A stretch of DNA of 64,000 nucleotides from Sulfurovum sp. TSL1 (GCF_019972135.1 NZ_BPFI01000001.1:1657106-1721105), one strand, 5' to 3'; shown: positions 8,791 to 16,335, counted from the stretch's first letter. Numbers and translations are program-made. Notes: generated from the sequence alone by a model not told the origin.

Positions 8791-8982
8791 CTAAAACAAT
8801 TTTATTAGTATACTAATAAAATGAACAATTTGATCATTCTCTCTTTTCAACCATATAAACCCAATAAATAAAGGTATCAAAGTCGCTAAAGCCATATAAA
8901 TCCATCTATTGGGCCAAGCTGACACAAAAATTAAACCAATCAAAAAGATAGATAATATGCCAAGAATAATAAAGCGGATCAT
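8791..8982 (-). CDS. Small two-helix membrane protein, unknown function
   Basis: 63 aa starting MIRFIILGILSIFLIGL. The ATG at 8982 shares one base with the TAA of the preceding 32-aa ORF (TAATG), which suggests translational coupling; a longer GTG start at 9018 is less likely. Two hydrophobic stretches (about 3-20 and 27-44) are joined by a WPNRW loop, and a charged turn (KREND) follows. The 3' end of the gene contains the perfect palindrome at 8801-8820. No family was recognised. Confidence 0.6.
   Translation of the reverse strand: MIRFIILGILSIFLIGLIFVSAWPNRWIYMALATLIPLFIGFIWLKRENDQIVHFISILIKLF
8801..8820. promoter_or_regulatory. 20-bp perfect palindrome upstream of hsdM
   Basis: The half-site TTTATTAGTA is followed directly by its exact reverse complement. 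It overlaps the last codons of the small membrane-protein gene and lies 93 bp before the hsdM start. It could be an operator for a dimeric regulator of hsdM, or a weak terminator for the upstream gene. It has no GC and no loop, so it is a poor RNA hairpin; an operator is more likely. Confidence 0.4.
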
Positions 8983-9080
8983 TAATCTTTTTTTTGTACT
9001 TTTTGTTCCAGATACCACGCCATTCTATACCCTATTAAAACAATACTTGCCAAAATAATTAAAGTTGCTGTTGTACTCAT
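8982..9080 (-). CDS. 32-aa single-helix membrane peptide, unknown
   Basis: Starts MSTTATLIILASIVLIGYRM with AAAGGA six bases before the ATG at 9080 and ends in a basic tail (EQKVQKKD). One predicted membrane helix spans about residues 5-18. Its stop overlaps the start of the next small membrane protein. The good ribosome site and coupling support it being real, but no homology was recognised. Confidence 0.5.
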   Translation of the reverse strand: MSTTATLIILASIVLIGYRMAWYLEQKVQKKD

Positions 9081-9135
9081 GTTAATCCTTTTATTGCTAT
9101 TTAATATCATATCTCATTTTTTTATTTAGATATGA

Positions 9136-9324
9136 TCATACTTCTATGTCAAGTTCTTCACAATACTGAAATATATATTCCCAATCCTCCTCAGTCAGTT
9201 TCGCGCATTCATTTTCAGCTTCAATCTCATCATCATGTACCCCCATAATTTCATAAGTCTTTACATGACCCTCAACAATTTTATAACCATATCGTCTTCT
9301 CTTGTATGTAAAAATTGTTTTCAT
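9136..9324 (-). CDS. 62-aa soluble protein, unknown
   Basis: Starts MKTIFTYKRRRYGYKIVEGH; the ATG at 9324 is preferred over an upstream TTG at 9348 because it has an AGAAG-like ribosome site. The N-terminal half is basic and the C-terminal half acidic (TEEDWEYIFQYCEELDIEV). It looks like a small folded cytosolic protein. It sits among small membrane-protein genes on the same strand. No domain was recognised. Confidence 0.55.
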   Translation of the reverse strand: MKTIFTYKRRRYGYKIVEGHVKTYEIMGVHDDEIEAENECAKLTEEDWEYIFQYCEELDIEV

Positions 9325-9378
9325 AAAACTTCTTTCTTTTGCATACAATTTAAACTTGTGGCATCATAATTTGATACG

Positions 9379-9780
9379 TCACCAGCAATCACAATCATAT
9401 GATCCGCAGTGATTGCATCTACTTTCATTTCCGGCAGCAAGAGCAATCAATAAGATTAATAGTGCCAAGCTAACTGTTGCATTGATAATTGTTGCAGCTA
9501 TTGCTATATCCGGTGAAGTCTTTTTTGAGATCCACCATGCCATATAAATGACAATGCCTAATGCGACAACTATACTTAAAACCCTTGCTAAAATATCACC
9601 ATGTGTATATCCAAACTGTCCTGCAATCAAGATAGCCAATGGTAAAAAGCCAAACAACACTGATCCTTCATTTACCGGTGCATACCCATACAATCTTTCA
9701 CTGTAGGAATTTAATTTAATCGTAGCTATCCAAAACCCAAAGATTAGTCCAATGGCAAGAAGTACCCATATTACTATCAT
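9379..9780 (-). CDS. Multi-pass membrane protein with Cys/His-rich C-terminal tail
   Basis: 133 aa from the ATG at 9780, which has GGAG seven bases upstream; an ATG at 9864 has its GAGG too close. Four hydrophobic segments can be placed at about 2-20, 38-54, 63-82 and 93-114. The last 14 residues (SRCNHCGSYDCDCW) hold four Cys and one His and could bind a metal ion. This tail on a small membrane protein is distinctive. No known family was recognised. The next upstream gene encodes a superinfection-immunity-like protein. Confidence 0.6.
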   Translation of the reverse strand: MIVIWVLLAIGLIFGFWIATIKLNSYSERLYGYAPVNEGSVLFGFLPLAILIAGQFGYTHGDILARVLSIVVALGIVIYMAWWISKKTSPDIAIAATIINATVSLALLILLIALAAGNESRCNHCGSYDCDCW

Positions 9781-9881
9781 ACTGTCTCTCCTTTTTATTA
9801 CTTTTCTTCTTAAATCTATCCTATTGCTATTGATTACAATTAAAACTGGCCTAAAGTTATTCATGACCTCTTTATTTATTA

Positions 9882-10088
9882 CTATTCTGTATCTAACTTT
9901 GATAGCTTGCCATCCCTAACAAATACCCAAGTTAGTGCTACAACCCAACCAATACCATAAAAAAGTCCGCCGAATATATTGACCACTGTTATTGCAGCTT
10001 TTCTTGGATGGTTCAAGCGATAAGCTAAATATGTTGGTAGCATATAAATCGCCAAAACGATTAATAATAAAAATAGTTTCATAATCAT
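9882..10088 (-). CDS. Superinfection immunity family membrane protein
   Basis: 68 aa. It has the family pattern of the phage T4 Imm-like superinfection immunity proteins: an N-terminal helix ending in LPTYLAYRLNHP, a short basic linker, then NIFGGLFYGIGWVVALTWV. T4 Imm blocks DNA entry of secondary phages at the membrane; small relatives are common in bacterial accessory regions and may have other roles. The ATG at 10088 overlaps the TGA of the upstream gene by one base, so the two are translationally coupled. Confidence 0.75.
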   Translation of the reverse strand: MIMKLFLLLIVLAIYMLPTYLAYRLNHPRKAAITVVNIFGGLFYGIGWVVALTWVFVRDGKLSKLDTE

Positions 10089-10762
10089 CAACTTTTTACT
10101 TTATTGGCATAATATGGTCTACATTTTTCATGATCTACAACTATCTGTGTTATAAGTTCATTATTTACATCATAATAGACCTGCTCTATCATGAGCCCCT
10201 CTGTTAGAAGTTTATATGTAGCTTCCTGTGGACATGAGTTTATAAGTTCCTGATGCAGAAGACCTTTTGAAACCAAAGTCAAATCATTGTTATAGTCATC
10301 TAAAAAATCTTGTTTACTAAACGTGGTTGATTTTATATACTGAACAATTGTATGATCATTCTTCTGGGAAACTTTTATAAGCTGAGCATATTGATTTATA
10401 TCCATAGGTAAAGAATCATTCATTTTCATTATTTGTCTAATAGCATCCGAAAGTACCCTATTTTTTTGCATTAATTTATCTCCGGTAAAGAGTATCCCGA
10501 CAGCAATCACAAGATAAATAATTAACGATACAAAAAAAACCAATATTTTTTTTGTGTTTGAACTAGACGACAATGTAGCAGAAGCAATAAATACTACAAA
10601 TAAGACTCCACTAAGTATATATCTTTGTAAATCATTATCAAAGAGCGTATTTATAGTATAAGTCCCCAATAAAGATATGGAAACTATAAATACCAAATAT
10701 TTGATATCAAATACTTTTTTCAAAACTGATTCATTGTTATTTTGAGTCACTACATCTTCCAT
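10088..10762 (-). CDS. Membrane protein with four N-terminal helices and a soluble C-terminal domain, unknown
   Basis: 224 aa from the ATG at 10762. Hydrophobic segments lie at about 23-40, 48-64 and 74-95, followed by a 125-residue soluble region with two Cys (CPQEA, EKCRPYY). It is the first gene of the small-membrane-protein operon and is transcribed away from an XRE-type regulator at 10857. No family was recognised. Co-transcription with a superinfection-immunity gene suggests an accessory or prophage-derived role. Confidence 0.65.
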   Translation of the reverse strand: MEDVVTQNNNESVLKKVFDIKYLVFIVSISLLGTYTINTLFDNDLQRYILSGVLFVVFIASATLSSSSNTKKILVFFVSLIIYLVIAVGILFTGDKLMQKNRVLSDAIRQIMKMNDSLPMDINQYAQLIKVSQKNDHTIVQYIKSTTFSKQDFLDDYNNDLTLVSKGLLHQELINSCPQEATYKLLTEGLMIEQVYYDVNNELITQIVVDHEKCRPYYANKVKS

Positions 10763-10789
10763 CAAAAACCCTCTTGTTTATCTTATGTT

Positions 10790-10853
10790 CTATAGGACAT
10801 TTATTAAAGATTATATCTCTACTACACTTAGATAAAAGATACCTATAGGACAT
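10790..10853. promoter_or_regulatory. Direct repeat CTATAGGACAT, candidate operator pair
   Basis: The 11-mer CTATAGGACAT occurs at 10790-10800 and again at 10843-10853, 53 bp apart (centre to centre). Both lie in the 94-bp spacer between two divergent genes. The second copy also supplies the AGGA ribosome site of the HTH gene at 10857. Paired identical sites next to a small XRE gene suggest autoregulation and control of the opposite operon. Confidence 0.5.
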
Positions 10854-10856
10854 ATT

Positions 10857-11105
10857 TTGGAGATATACGATTTTAATGAAGAAGAGTTAGATAAATTCTA
10901 TAAAAAGATCGGTAAAAATGTCAAAAAATATCGTGAAGAAAAGGGAGTTACCCAAATGGAATTAGCTCACGCTATAGGCCATAACTCAGTTGGATATATT
11001 TCCAAAGCAGAACTCTATAAATATAATAAACATTTTAGTCTCGAACAGCTTTATAAAATATCAAAAGTATTAAATGTGAATATATCTCAACTTATTGATG
11101 CATAA
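10857..11105 (+). CDS. XRE-family helix-turn-helix regulator
   Basis: 82 aa with a TTG start preceded by AGGA at seven bases; no ATG exists in frame upstream of the domain. Residues about 18-80 form a Cro/C1-type HTH: IGKNVKKYREEKGVTQMELA, then a recognition region with SVGYISKAEL and the closing LEQLYKISKVLNVNISQLID. This is the size of a stand-alone controller, as in restriction-modification C proteins or phage Cro. It is divergent from the membrane-protein operon and is the obvious ligand for the repeats at 10790-10853. Confidence 0.85.
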   Translation: MEIYDFNEEELDKFYKKIGKNVKKYREEKGVTQMELAHAIGHNSVGYISKAELYKYNKHFSLEQLYKISKVLNVNISQLIDA

Positions 11106-11148
11106 ACGCTCACATTCATTTTAAAATACTACTACAAAAATTAAGAAG

Positions 11149-12066
11149 TCATCCAAAATAATGTTCTGTAATTGAAGCTCTATTATGCTTCATCTCATAG
11201 CTTACCGTTTGCAATGATTGTTCATAGGTATATCCTGCTTTAGCATACTCGAACAACCTTCTTTGAGCGAAGTTCCATCTAAATCCATGTGAACCGTCCA
11301 GTACTACATTTGCTCTAGTACAACTATTACGTATATCCTCTAGATACTTTAGTTTTTTCAACCGAAAACTTCCTTTCTTTAGAATGATCGATTTAAGTTG
11401 ATCATAACTAGATCTAGAGATAAGAACATCGCCTGTCTTTCCCCCTTTTTCTTTTGTTTCGATCACACCAATTTCTTTACCGGTGACAGAATCAATGTCA
11501 TAACCTTTTAATTGATCTTTTTTGATGTAGCCTACTCCTTCAATCCTCGCTCCACCTTCTAATTGAATAGTAGCAGCTAACCTATGTTTTTCATCAATTA
11601 ATCCATCAATGATCCTTATAGGATCTGCATAGGCTCTATTATGATAATTATCAGCAACCTGCTTTAAATTACGGGCACTATTGAGTATCTTTTGTCGCAC
11701 AGAAAAATCATAGTATGATTCTTCACCATACTTATTTTTAGTGTAATACTTTAATGACATTTCGAGTTTTCCCATAGCTGCACTGATCTTCTCTAAATAT
11801 TGCTTAGCTGGATAATACTCTATCTTGTAATCCATATATGCAGCAATATGTGGTCCTTCAATTTTTTCACAATTGTTGATGCCCCAGTGTTCTCTAAGAT
11901 AATGAAAAAAATTATTCCAAATCTGTCTATAGCTAGCCATAGTTTGATAAGAACTTACCTTGTTGAAATATTCACTTTTTGGGTCATTCTTTTCTTCTTT
12001 TTTTGCACCCTCTTGAAAAATTACTTTTGTCAATTGTGCTGTTTGATACTCTACAGATCCTCTCAT
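11149..12066 (-). CDS. Tyrosine recombinase/integrase family protein
   Basis: 305 aa. An N-terminal SAM-like core-binding region (about 40-140) is followed by a divergent catalytic domain. The expected residues can be placed: Arg in GGARIEG, a beta-hairpin Lys in ETKEKGGKTG, the HxxR motif in GSHGFRWN, a second His in EMKHNR and the nucleophile Tyr in TEHYFG at the extreme C-terminus. It is far from XerC/D in sequence and unlike the second integrase of this window. AGGAAG precedes the ATG. It faces away from a 469-bp spacer full of inverted repeats that may hold its binding sites. Confidence 0.8.
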   Translation of the reverse strand: MRGSVEYQTAQLTKVIFQEGAKKEEKNDPKSEYFNKVSSYQTMASYRQIWNNFFHYLREHWGINNCEKIEGPHIAAYMDYKIEYYPAKQYLEKISAAMGKLEMSLKYYTKNKYGEESYYDFSVRQKILNSARNLKQVADNYHNRAYADPIRIIDGLIDEKHRLAATIQLEGGARIEGVGYIKKDQLKGYDIDSVTGKEIGVIETKEKGGKTGDVLISRSSYDQLKSIILKKGSFRLKKLKYLEDIRNSCTRANVVLDGSHGFRWNFAQRRLFEYAKAGYTYEQSLQTVSYEMKHNRASITEHYFG

Positions 12067-12170
12067 GACTCTTCCTATTTCTTAAGTGATGAATTCAGCC
12101 CTCATCTAAGGCAATTTGTTAAGTCATTACGCTTTTTGAAATGAAGCTTCAACATTGCTCTTTTGATTAC

Positions 12171-12209
12171 GGTGGGAGGTATGTCTCGTAAGACATACTG
12201 AGCTCCACC
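12171..12209. repeat. Extended hairpin GTGG-(AG)-GTATGTCT loop
   Basis: GTATGTCT and AGACATAC flank a 4-nt CGTA loop. The stem continues after an internal loop with GGTGG pairing to CCACC at the outer ends. The total is about 15 paired bases in 39 nt. There is no U-tract on either strand directly after the stem, so a simple terminator is unlikely. Confidence 0.6.
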
Positions 12210-12212
12210 AGC

Positions 12213-12226
12213 GACTCTTAAGAGTC
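12213..12226. repeat. 14-bp perfect palindrome GACTCTTAAGAGTC
   Basis: GACTCTT is followed directly by AAGAGTC. It lies 3 bp after the hairpin at 12171-12209 and 147 bp before the recombinase start. Dyad symmetry without a loop fits a protein-binding site. Confidence 0.5.
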
Positions 12227-12349
12227 ATTCGTTTTATAAGAAAACAAAAAAATGATAACAACTATTTTTCATAATGTAAATCCTCAAGATTTTTTACGAC
12301 CACTTTTTAAAAGACTTCAGTTTCCTTTTTTCGGGCTGAATCACTTTAA

Positions 12350-12367
12350 ATGCCTGTATATAGGCAT
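12350..12367. repeat. Inverted repeat ATGCCT-6-AGGCAT
   Basis: ATGCCT and AGGCAT are separated by GTATAT. This is a short hyphenated dyad, 169 bp before the start of the plus-strand operon. It may be an operator half-pair. Confidence 0.4.
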
Positions 12368-12535
12368 ATACAACCGTAGAAATTATTTTTCAGATTATGG
12401 ATGAATTTATGAAAATATTATGAACTGGATTACAAAACTAGGTTCAAAAAACATTGCTATTTTTCTCAAAAAGACAAAATTATGAATATATTATAGAGAG
12501 GTATTAACTTCTCAATATTACATAAGGAGTTAAAT

Positions 12536-13051
12536 ATGGGGAGTATCCAGAGTGATCATAGACAAATGGACAGACTTATAAAAACAAGTAGTGAAGATCA
12601 AGGTTTATTATTGAGATATTTTTCAAGACTTCCTCTTTCAATTAGATTAGAGTTAGAGAAAAATAAGAAAAAAATTTTTCATTCTATGAGAGAAAAGTAT
12701 GCTCAAATAAACTATGACGTTTTATCTTATGCAGCACATATCTTAAGCATAAAGTCACATTACAGTTTTGAAAAAAAGTTTAGTACCAAACAGTTCCAAA
12801 ACATGTCTCTAGATGAAATAAGAGATTTATCAATGCTACAACTACAAAAGGAAGATGAGAAAATCTATCTTTCCAAAAATGGTAAAAGAGAAAAACTACT
12901 ACATTACTGGTCTGTCGTTAAGCTTTATAGATCGAGAAAACCAAAACCAATAAGCTTTGAAAAAATTGAAGAGAAGCTGGAAAAACATTATAGCTTTAAA
13001 GTCAGTCACAATACGATCAACAAACTATGGCGTGAACTTGAGAAAAACTAA
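12536..13051 (+). CDS. Hypothetical protein with C-terminal HTH-like segment
   Basis: 171 aa. The ATG has AAGGAG six bases upstream. It is very basic and mostly helical. The C-terminal part (about 137-170, with SFEKIEEKLEKHYSFKVSHN then TINKLWRELEK) looks like a winged or simple helix-turn-helix, which suggests DNA binding. It is the first gene rightward of the hairpin-rich spacer, followed 70 bp later by another unknown gene. Low GC, like the rest of this module. No family was recognised. Confidence 0.65.
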   Translation: MGSIQSDHRQMDRLIKTSSEDQGLLLRYFSRLPLSIRLELEKNKKKIFHSMREKYAQINYDVLSYAAHILSIKSHYSFEKKFSTKQFQNMSLDEIRDLSMLQLQKEDEKIYLSKNGKREKLLHYWSVVKLYRSRKPKPISFEKIEEKLEKHYSFKVSHNTINKLWRELEKN

Positions 13052-13121
13052 ATCATTTATGAATATATAGATAAGAGAAGAGTTTTTCTTCCATAAACAA
13101 AATACGAAAAGGATAAACAAA

Positions 13122-13679
13122 ATGGATATGCACATTATGAAGATTGAAGAAGGTACTAGCACATTAATATATCTTCCTCTAACAACAAAAAATGACTTTT
13201 ATCTCAATCTTTTATATATCGAGACATCCGAGATAAATAATAAAAAATCTAATCAGCGTTTTTTATACGAATTTTCACTCACATATAATAACAAGCCGTT
13301 GACAAGAAATATTATTAACTTAGAGGAGTTTAAAGCGACTTTAAAGTGTTTTATCGACCGGAAAATGCAACTTGATGAGACAAGTAAGTATTTTATAGTT
13401 AAAGAACAAAACAAGATAAAATCGCTAAAGTTTTTAGATCAAGAGAATCGATATATATCTATCACAGAAGCTACGCAAATGTATAACATACTTACATATA
13501 CTTTATCTAAATACGACTTGACATATGAATATGATAAACATATTACTCATAGACGTAAGTTTGTCAGCGAACATTATTTAAAAAGACGTCCAAACATAAA
13601 TACTGATAACATATCTGTATTAAAATTTGATGATTATGATGATCATGAAGAAATGGCTTACAAGGAAAGAGTAGATTAA
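13122..13679 (+). CDS. Hypothetical protein of the integrative element
   Basis: 185 aa with AAAAGGA upstream of the ATG at 13122. It has a mixed alpha/beta composition, a basic patch HRRKFVSEHYLKRR near the end and an acidic tail (DDYDDHEEM). No domain, signal peptide or membrane segment was recognised. It is co-directional with the gene at 12536, and convergent with the repressor-like gene at 13800. Confidence 0.6.
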   Translation: MDMHIMKIEEGTSTLIYLPLTTKNDFYLNLLYIETSEINNKKSNQRFLYEFSLTYNNKPLTRNIINLEEFKATLKCFIDRKMQLDETSKYFIVKEQNKIKSLKFLDQENRYISITEATQMYNILTYTLSKYDLTYEYDKHITHRRKFVSEHYLKRRPNINTDNISVLKFDDYDDHEEMAYKERVD

Positions 13680-13799
13680 TTCGACAAAGGGCATTTTCTC
13701 TTTTTATAGAATATACTTGCTAAAGGTTGATAAATAAAGTTTCAACCTTTATATTCCATATATTATAACTACCCTAAAACAGAATATAAAATCTTATAT

Positions 13800-14525
13800 T
13801 TAGAAGGCTTTTTTATTATATATATTAATTTCTTTACGTAAAACTTCTAATACCTCGGGAATATTTTTTAAAATAACATACGCATCAAGGTTGGATAGTT
13901 CAATTTCTATCCAATTTATTAATTCTCTTTTCTCTCCAGGAGTAAGGAAATGTTTTGCCCGATCTTCTATTAGCTTCAGTTCATACTCAGAAACCAATTT
14001 AAGTAAAAATTCTTTTGCAGAATCTTCCCTAATCTCCTTCCTTTTCAAAGTATCTTCTTTAAAAGATTTGAGTACTTTAGCAAAAATCAGAATAAAACTG
14101 TTTTTATCTCGTTTTCCTGAAATTAATTTTTTAAAAAATGTATACTCTTGCCCAATATTATTAAATTTCAGTTTCAAATTACTAAAAATATTATATTCTT
14201 TGATCGATTCAAAAAAAAGTTCTACTTCATCATTATCATACGCCCTAGCTAAAGAAAAAGATAATATTTTTTTGTGTAAATTATCTAATTTGTCTATATT
14301 TAGAGAAAGAGTATCAATATACATGTCTCCTTTGCCTAATAATAACCAATCCATTGAAACCTGATATTTCTGATTTAATAAAATAGCTAAATCAATAGGT
14401 ATTTGTCTTTTTTTCCCAACATAATTAAAATATGATGCTGTAGTAATATTTAAATTTTTAGAAAACTCTTTTTTTGACATTTTTAAATCTATTCGCACTG
14501 ATTCTAATCTGTTAGCAATATCCAT
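13800..14525 (-). CDS. Phage-type repressor with N-terminal XRE HTH
   Basis: 241 aa from the ATG at 14525, which has GGAG five bases upstream; a longer frame to 14606 lacks support. Residues 1-70 form a Cro/C1-type HTH (MDIANRLESVRIDLKMSKKE, then a recognition part TTASYFNYVGKKRQIP and the closing VSMDWLLLGKGDMY). The sequence WLLLGKG after the HTH is typical of prophage CI-like repressors. The C-terminal 170 residues are helical and show no S24 peptidase motif. It is divergent from the early operon at 14676 across a 150-bp spacer with a palindromic operator candidate. Confidence 0.82.
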   Translation of the reverse strand: MDIANRLESVRIDLKMSKKEFSKNLNITTASYFNYVGKKRQIPIDLAILLNQKYQVSMDWLLLGKGDMYIDTLSLNIDKLDNLHKKILSFSLARAYDNDEVELFFESIKEYNIFSNLKLKFNNIGQEYTFFKKLISGKRDKNSFILIFAKVLKSFKEDTLKRKEIREDSAKEFLLKLVSEYELKLIEDRAKHFLTPGEKRELINWIEIELSNLDAYVILKNIPEVLEVLRKEINIYNKKAF

Positions 14526-14612
14526 GTATCTCCAATATTTTAAATTGTTACTTAAATAATAACATAATTTATCTATAAAAGAATACAAATATTTACACAA
14601 AGACAAATTTAA

Positions 14613-14626
14613 TAAACATATGTTTA
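14613..14626. promoter_or_regulatory. Palindromic operator candidate TAAACATATGTTTA
   Basis: A perfect 14-bp palindrome sits between the divergent repressor (start 14525) and the early operon (start 14676). TATACAAT at about 14643-14650 can be the -10 box of the early operon, so the palindrome would overlap its -35 region, the classic place for repression. Binding by the product of 13800-14525 is inferred. Confidence 0.55.
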
Positions 14627-14675
14627 CTTTTAAGATTAAATGGTATACAATTATTTATCATTTTAAGGATTAACC

Positions 14676-15107
14676 ATGCAATTAGATGAAAATTACATTT
14701 ATATTTTTGAAAAAAAATATCCTGGATCTATTGAACTAATACAAAGTGCTATTCAAGATGAATATCATCTCCTATGGTATTTATGTAAAGACTTTGCTGC
14801 AAAAATGCTTACATGTAATCCAAGTTGGCAATGGCTTGGCCTAAGGATAGATGACTTCTCACTTCTTGCAACACAGTATATGTGCAAGAGATTACCTGTA
14901 TGGATATGGAGATCTAATTTTGAACTAGGATCTCTTTGTCATGTAATATGTAGTATAGAAGATACGGTTAGATGGTTAGCAAATCGATGGGTTTCAACTC
15001 TGAAAAACCTATTTGATCCTAGATATTCTTACCATATATCCCCAAGCTTTCTTACCATTTTTGATGAAGCTTATATGACCGTAGGTAAGATGCAATGGGA
15101 AAGTTAA
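14676..15107 (+). CDS. Hypothetical protein of the early operon
   Basis: 143 aa, ATG preceded by AAGGATT. It is rich in aromatic residues (several Trp and Tyr, for example NPSWQWLGLRID and LPVWIWRSNFELG). No hydrophobic stretch is long enough for a sure membrane helix. It overlaps the next gene by 13 bp, so the two are probably coupled. It is the first gene to the right of the operator candidate. Function unknown. Confidence 0.6.
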   Translation: MQLDENYIYIFEKKYPGSIELIQSAIQDEYHLLWYLCKDFAAKMLTCNPSWQWLGLRIDDFSLLATQYMCKRLPVWIWRSNFELGSLCHVICSIEDTVRWLANRWVSTLKNLFDPRYSYHISPSFLTIFDEAYMTVGKMQWES

Positions 15108-15751
15108 TAAAGAAGTTTAAAAATAATTTTACCCAAGTACCAAATACTATTATTAAAGATAAGAGACTTTCATTTAAAGCAAAAGGTCTATATATGCACT
15201 TAGTATCCAAGCCAGATAATTGGGTGTATTATGTAAAAGAATTTGAAAAATCTTCTAAAGATGGGAGAGATAGTATTCAGAGTGGCCTTAAAGAATTAGA
15301 AAAATATGAGTACTTAATTCGTGTACGTACTAAAGATACGTATGGTCGCTTTAGCAGCTTTGATTATTACATTTATGCTGAACCATTAAACGGGTTTTCC
15401 GTCGGATGGAAAAACGGTCAATCGGGGGAACCATCAGACGGACAATCCTCCCCTACTAATACTAAATCTACTAACACAGATTTAACTAATACTGACTGTA
15501 GGTATGAGAACGTAGGAGAGTTTAGAAATTATATTAGACAACACTTTATAAATAAAGACATACTGACGGCACAAGACAAAAATACAAACCAAATTTATAT
15601 TATTTCTGTTGGTCCTGATGGAAAGCTCTATGATAAAAAGGGTACTAGGTTTACCGCAGATCGTTCACTAGAAATGTGGAATGATCTATTTAAATATTAT
15701 TTAAGACATCAACTTGATTTTCAGAAATCGAACTATGTTAATAGATTTTAA
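15095..15751 (+). CDS. HTH_36-type protein, probable replication initiator-like protein of the element
   Basis: 218 aa. Residues about 10-90 form the helix-turn-helix domain common in phage and plasmid replication proteins: FTQVPNTIIKDKRLSFKAKG, LYMHLVSKPDNW, then SIQSGLKELEKYEYLIRVR. A Ser/Thr/Asn-rich linker (about 105-135, with SSPTNTKSTNTDLTNTD) connects to a C-terminal domain of unknown fold. Its place between the first early gene and a putative Xis gene is where replication functions usually lie in phage satellites. A role in replication or partition of the excised element is inferred. Confidence 0.7.
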   Translation: MGKLIKKFKNNFTQVPNTIIKDKRLSFKAKGLYMHLVSKPDNWVYYVKEFEKSSKDGRDSIQSGLKELEKYEYLIRVRTKDTYGRFSSFDYYIYAEPLNGFSVGWKNGQSGEPSDGQSSPTNTKSTNTDLTNTDCRYENVGEFRNYIRQHFINKDILTAQDKNTNQIYIISVGPDGKLYDKKGTRFTADRSLEMWNDLFKYYLRHQLDFQKSNYVNRF

Positions 15752-15781
15752 ATAAGAATTTATAGAGTACGAGGAGTATAA

Positions 15782-16003
15782 ATGAATAATGAATCAAGAT
15801 ATCTGAAGACTTCAAAAATGGCTAAATTCCTTGGATATAGTCCAGACTTTTTAAAAGATAATCGTGAAATTATTTTTTTTGAAAATGTTCATTACTTTTC
15901 AAAAAAAAAGAGAATCGATTGGAAAGTATCAAAAATGGTAGAGTGGATGGAAAATAAAAATATGTCTGATAAAGCTAGAGAAATTTTGGACTTTGTATCA
16001 TAA
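15782..16003 (+). CDS. AlpA/Xis-like small DNA-binding protein
   Basis: 73 aa with GAGGAG six bases before the ATG. The pattern LKTSKMAKFLGYSPDFLKDN, then a short turn with HYFSKKKRIDWKVSKMVEWM, resembles MerR-like excisionases of the AlpA type: a helix-turn-helix followed by a small wing. Two genes downstream is the integrase, so it probably controls excision or integrase expression. Confidence 0.65.
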   Translation: MNNESRYLKTSKMAKFLGYSPDFLKDNREIIFFENVHYFSKKKRIDWKVSKMVEWMENKNMSDKAREILDFVS

Positions 16004-16029
16004 ATATATTAATAAGAGAAAGGAAAATC

Positions 16030-16287
16030 ATGACACAATTTGAACACGAAATTATAGTTCTTTGTTTAAATATATTAGGATGTTTGAAACAAACTAATGA
16101 AGAAATTACAAAAGACAAAGAAGAAATAATCTATTTCGAAAATTTATTAATTAATGCTAAAAAACTATACTTCAAATCAACTTCAAAAAAGCGGATAAAT
16201 AATCAATATCATTTTGATTTACTCAGAGACTTAATTGAAATAAGTGAGCGAAAACTATTTGAATACTACATGGAAAGAAATAAATAA
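16030..16287 (+). CDS. Small hypothetical coiled protein before the integrase
   Basis: 85 aa, helical and highly charged, with AAAGGA before the ATG. It has one Cys pair region (VLCLNILGCL) at the N-terminus. It lies 26 bp after the AlpA-like gene and 48 bp before the integrase and is probably in the same transcript. No family was recognised. Confidence 0.55.
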   Translation: MTQFEHEIIVLCLNILGCLKQTNEEITKDKEEIIYFENLLINAKKLYFKSTSKKRINNQYHFDLLRDLIEISERKLFEYYMERNK

Positions 16288-16335
16288 TTTCGATATCATA
16301 GATATGCCCATTGTCTACTGGAAAGGAATATAGAC

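Larger units (their letters stand above)
12067..12535. other. 469-bp gene-free spacer with several inverted repeats
   Basis: No convincing ORF lies here. The spacer separates the recombinase at 11149-12066 from a plus-strand operon beginning at 12536. It holds the three inverted repeats listed separately, within a strongly AT-rich background, and a TATTATAGA segment near 12490 that could be the -10 box of the downstream gene. Recombinase binding sites, an RNA or promoter elements are all possible. Confidence 0.5.

Noticed and set aside
9781-9864. Upstream ATG for the Cys-tail membrane protein
   Set aside because: GAGG is only two bases from the ATG, while the ATG at 9780 has GGAG at seven bases and starts right at the first membrane helix.
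1-12535. Left copy of the tRNA-Ser 3' end as an attL site
   Set aside because: I looked for GGGAGAGGGGGATTCGAA-like sequence in the gene-free stretches and found none; the left border is probably outside the window or too diverged to see.
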